Below are positions 63,573 through 64,000 of a stretch of DNA of 64,000 nt, one piece after another. The stretch's first letter is position 1, and the number at the start of each line of letters is the position of its first letter. A model generated the notes under the pieces. The model was not told the DNA's origin and did not search any database. It worked only from the letters and a program-made list of their open reading frames with translations. This DNA is from Verrucomicrobiota bacterium (lineage in GTDB: Bacteria > Verrucomicrobiota > Verrucomicrobiia > Chthoniobacterales > Terrimicrobiaceae): assembly GCA_017305195.1 (NCBI GenBank), contig JAFKMU010000039.1, positions 100,972 through 164,971 on the forward strand, read 5' to 3'. Position numbers and translations under genes: made by a program.

Positions 63573-64000
63573 TTGTGGAGTCTCAACAGGTTATTCATGG
63601 AGAGGCGGAGTTGAGCGATGGGAGAGGAGAGGTTGAGAGCGGAATGAGGGCGATGCCAGTTATAACGGTGGAGGAAGGGATTTAGGCAGTTTTGGCGGTG
63701 GGCGGAGTTGGAGTAGGTGGTGGCATAAGCCGACTCGCGCAGGGAGGTCTGGATGAAGCGTTCGGCCTTGCCGTTGGTGCGAGGGGTATAGGGCCTGGTA
63801 AAGATGTGGCGCAGACGGCGAGAGCGCAAGGCGGAGGCGAAGGCGTGGGAGCGGTAGGCCGATCCGTTGTCCGTCATGATGCGCTGGGCGCTGATGCCCA
63901 AGGAAGCGAAGTAGGCCAAGGCGTCATGAAGGAAGCGCAAGGCGCTGGAGGTGCGCTCGTCAGGAAGGATTTGGGCAAAGGCGATGCGAGAGGCGTCGTC
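63569..64000 (-). CDS. IS481-family transposase, C-terminal part
   Basis: The frame is open from the right edge (reading DDASRIAFAQILPDE first) to a TAG at 63569-63571, 143 residues. Integrase-core features: the Asp pair at the edge, MTDNGSAYRS (second Asp) and PRTNGKAERFIQT (third, Glu), then WHRPHSALN. This is the rve/DDE domain of IS481-type transposases. The N-terminal helix-turn-helix lies outside. Its stop codon comes from the target CTAG rather than the element. Confidence 0.88.
   Translation of the reverse strand, partial: DDASRIAFAQILPDERTSSALRFLHDALAYFASLGISAQRIMTDNGSAYRSHAFASALRSRRLRHIFTRPYTPRTNGKAERFIQTSLRESAYATTYSNSAHRQNCLNPFLHRYNWHRPHSALNLSSPIAQLRLSMNNLLRLHN
63575..64000 (-). 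mobile_element. IS481-family insertion sequence, one end
   Basis: The element appears to end at TGTGGAGTCTCAACAGG (63575 on), which resembles the terminus I recall for IS481 of Bordetella pertussis (TGTGAAGATTCAATAGG). The adjoining bases ACTAGT (63568-63573) fit the NCTAGN target consensus reported for IS481. The other end and the target duplication are outside the window. Confidence 0.8.

Overview
The window looks like chromosomal DNA of a free-living, polysaccharide-degrading member of the Verrucomicrobiota (GC-rich, diderm with Kdo/LPS synthesis). Three things point there: a four-gene prepilin cassette of the kind catalogued as 'Verru_Chthon cassette' A-D, a complete run of genes matching the Akkermansia Amuc_1102-1101-1100-1099-1098 pilus-like cluster, and a PEP-CTERM protein with autotransporter-type beta repeats. 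A Spartobacteria/Terrimicrobium-like origin is my guess only. All calls come from reading the sequence; no database search was run.

Layout. 1-2424 (minus): prepilin-like cassette, the last gene cut by the window edge. 2599-22446: a carbohydrate-use region. It holds an MFS transporter with a ~400-residue insert, a DUF3592-like membrane protein, a GH130 phosphorylase, a heparinase II/III-type lyase, a secreted GH5 enzyme with two carbohydrate-binding-like repeats, a PEP-CTERM beta-repeat protein, a GntR/LacI hybrid regulator, an FAD-dependent oxidoreductase, a secreted SGNH esterase, a GH2 beta-glucuronidase and a GH94 cellobiose phosphorylase. Secreted enzymes would release oligosaccharides, the transporter would import them, and cytoplasmic phosphorylases and glucuronidase would finish them. 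AT-rich motifs built on AGCA/TGCTAT recur in the intergenic spaces and may be the operators of the hybrid regulator.

22570-37979: housekeeping. Two SPFH proteins, NAD-malic enzyme, CCA-adding enzyme, a GYF-like membrane protein, the sdhCAB operon, an LPG-synthase-type membrane protein, a degenerate rhomboid, the minus-strand aroD-eamA-trpD operon and a WcaJ-type sugar transferase. 38160-47670: the pilus-like operon, with a PilM-PilN fusion and two tandem secretin paralogues. A palindrome of the form ATTAR-N5-YTAAT sits before malic enzyme, sdhC and the pilus operon, a possible shared control site.

47738-63572: coaE-rho, a GT39 glycosyltransferase, SDR, mtgA, an active-type rhomboid, a lipid kinase, an AsmA-like protein, rsmD, waaA, an HXXEE protein, a tandem-domain NDP kinase, an aspartate aminotransferase, DUF58, an RMD1/DUF155-like protein and an L,D-transpeptidase lipoprotein. 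63575-64000: the end of an IS481-family element inserted at a CTAG that contains the stop codon of the transpeptidase. No tRNA, rRNA or CRISPR array was seen.
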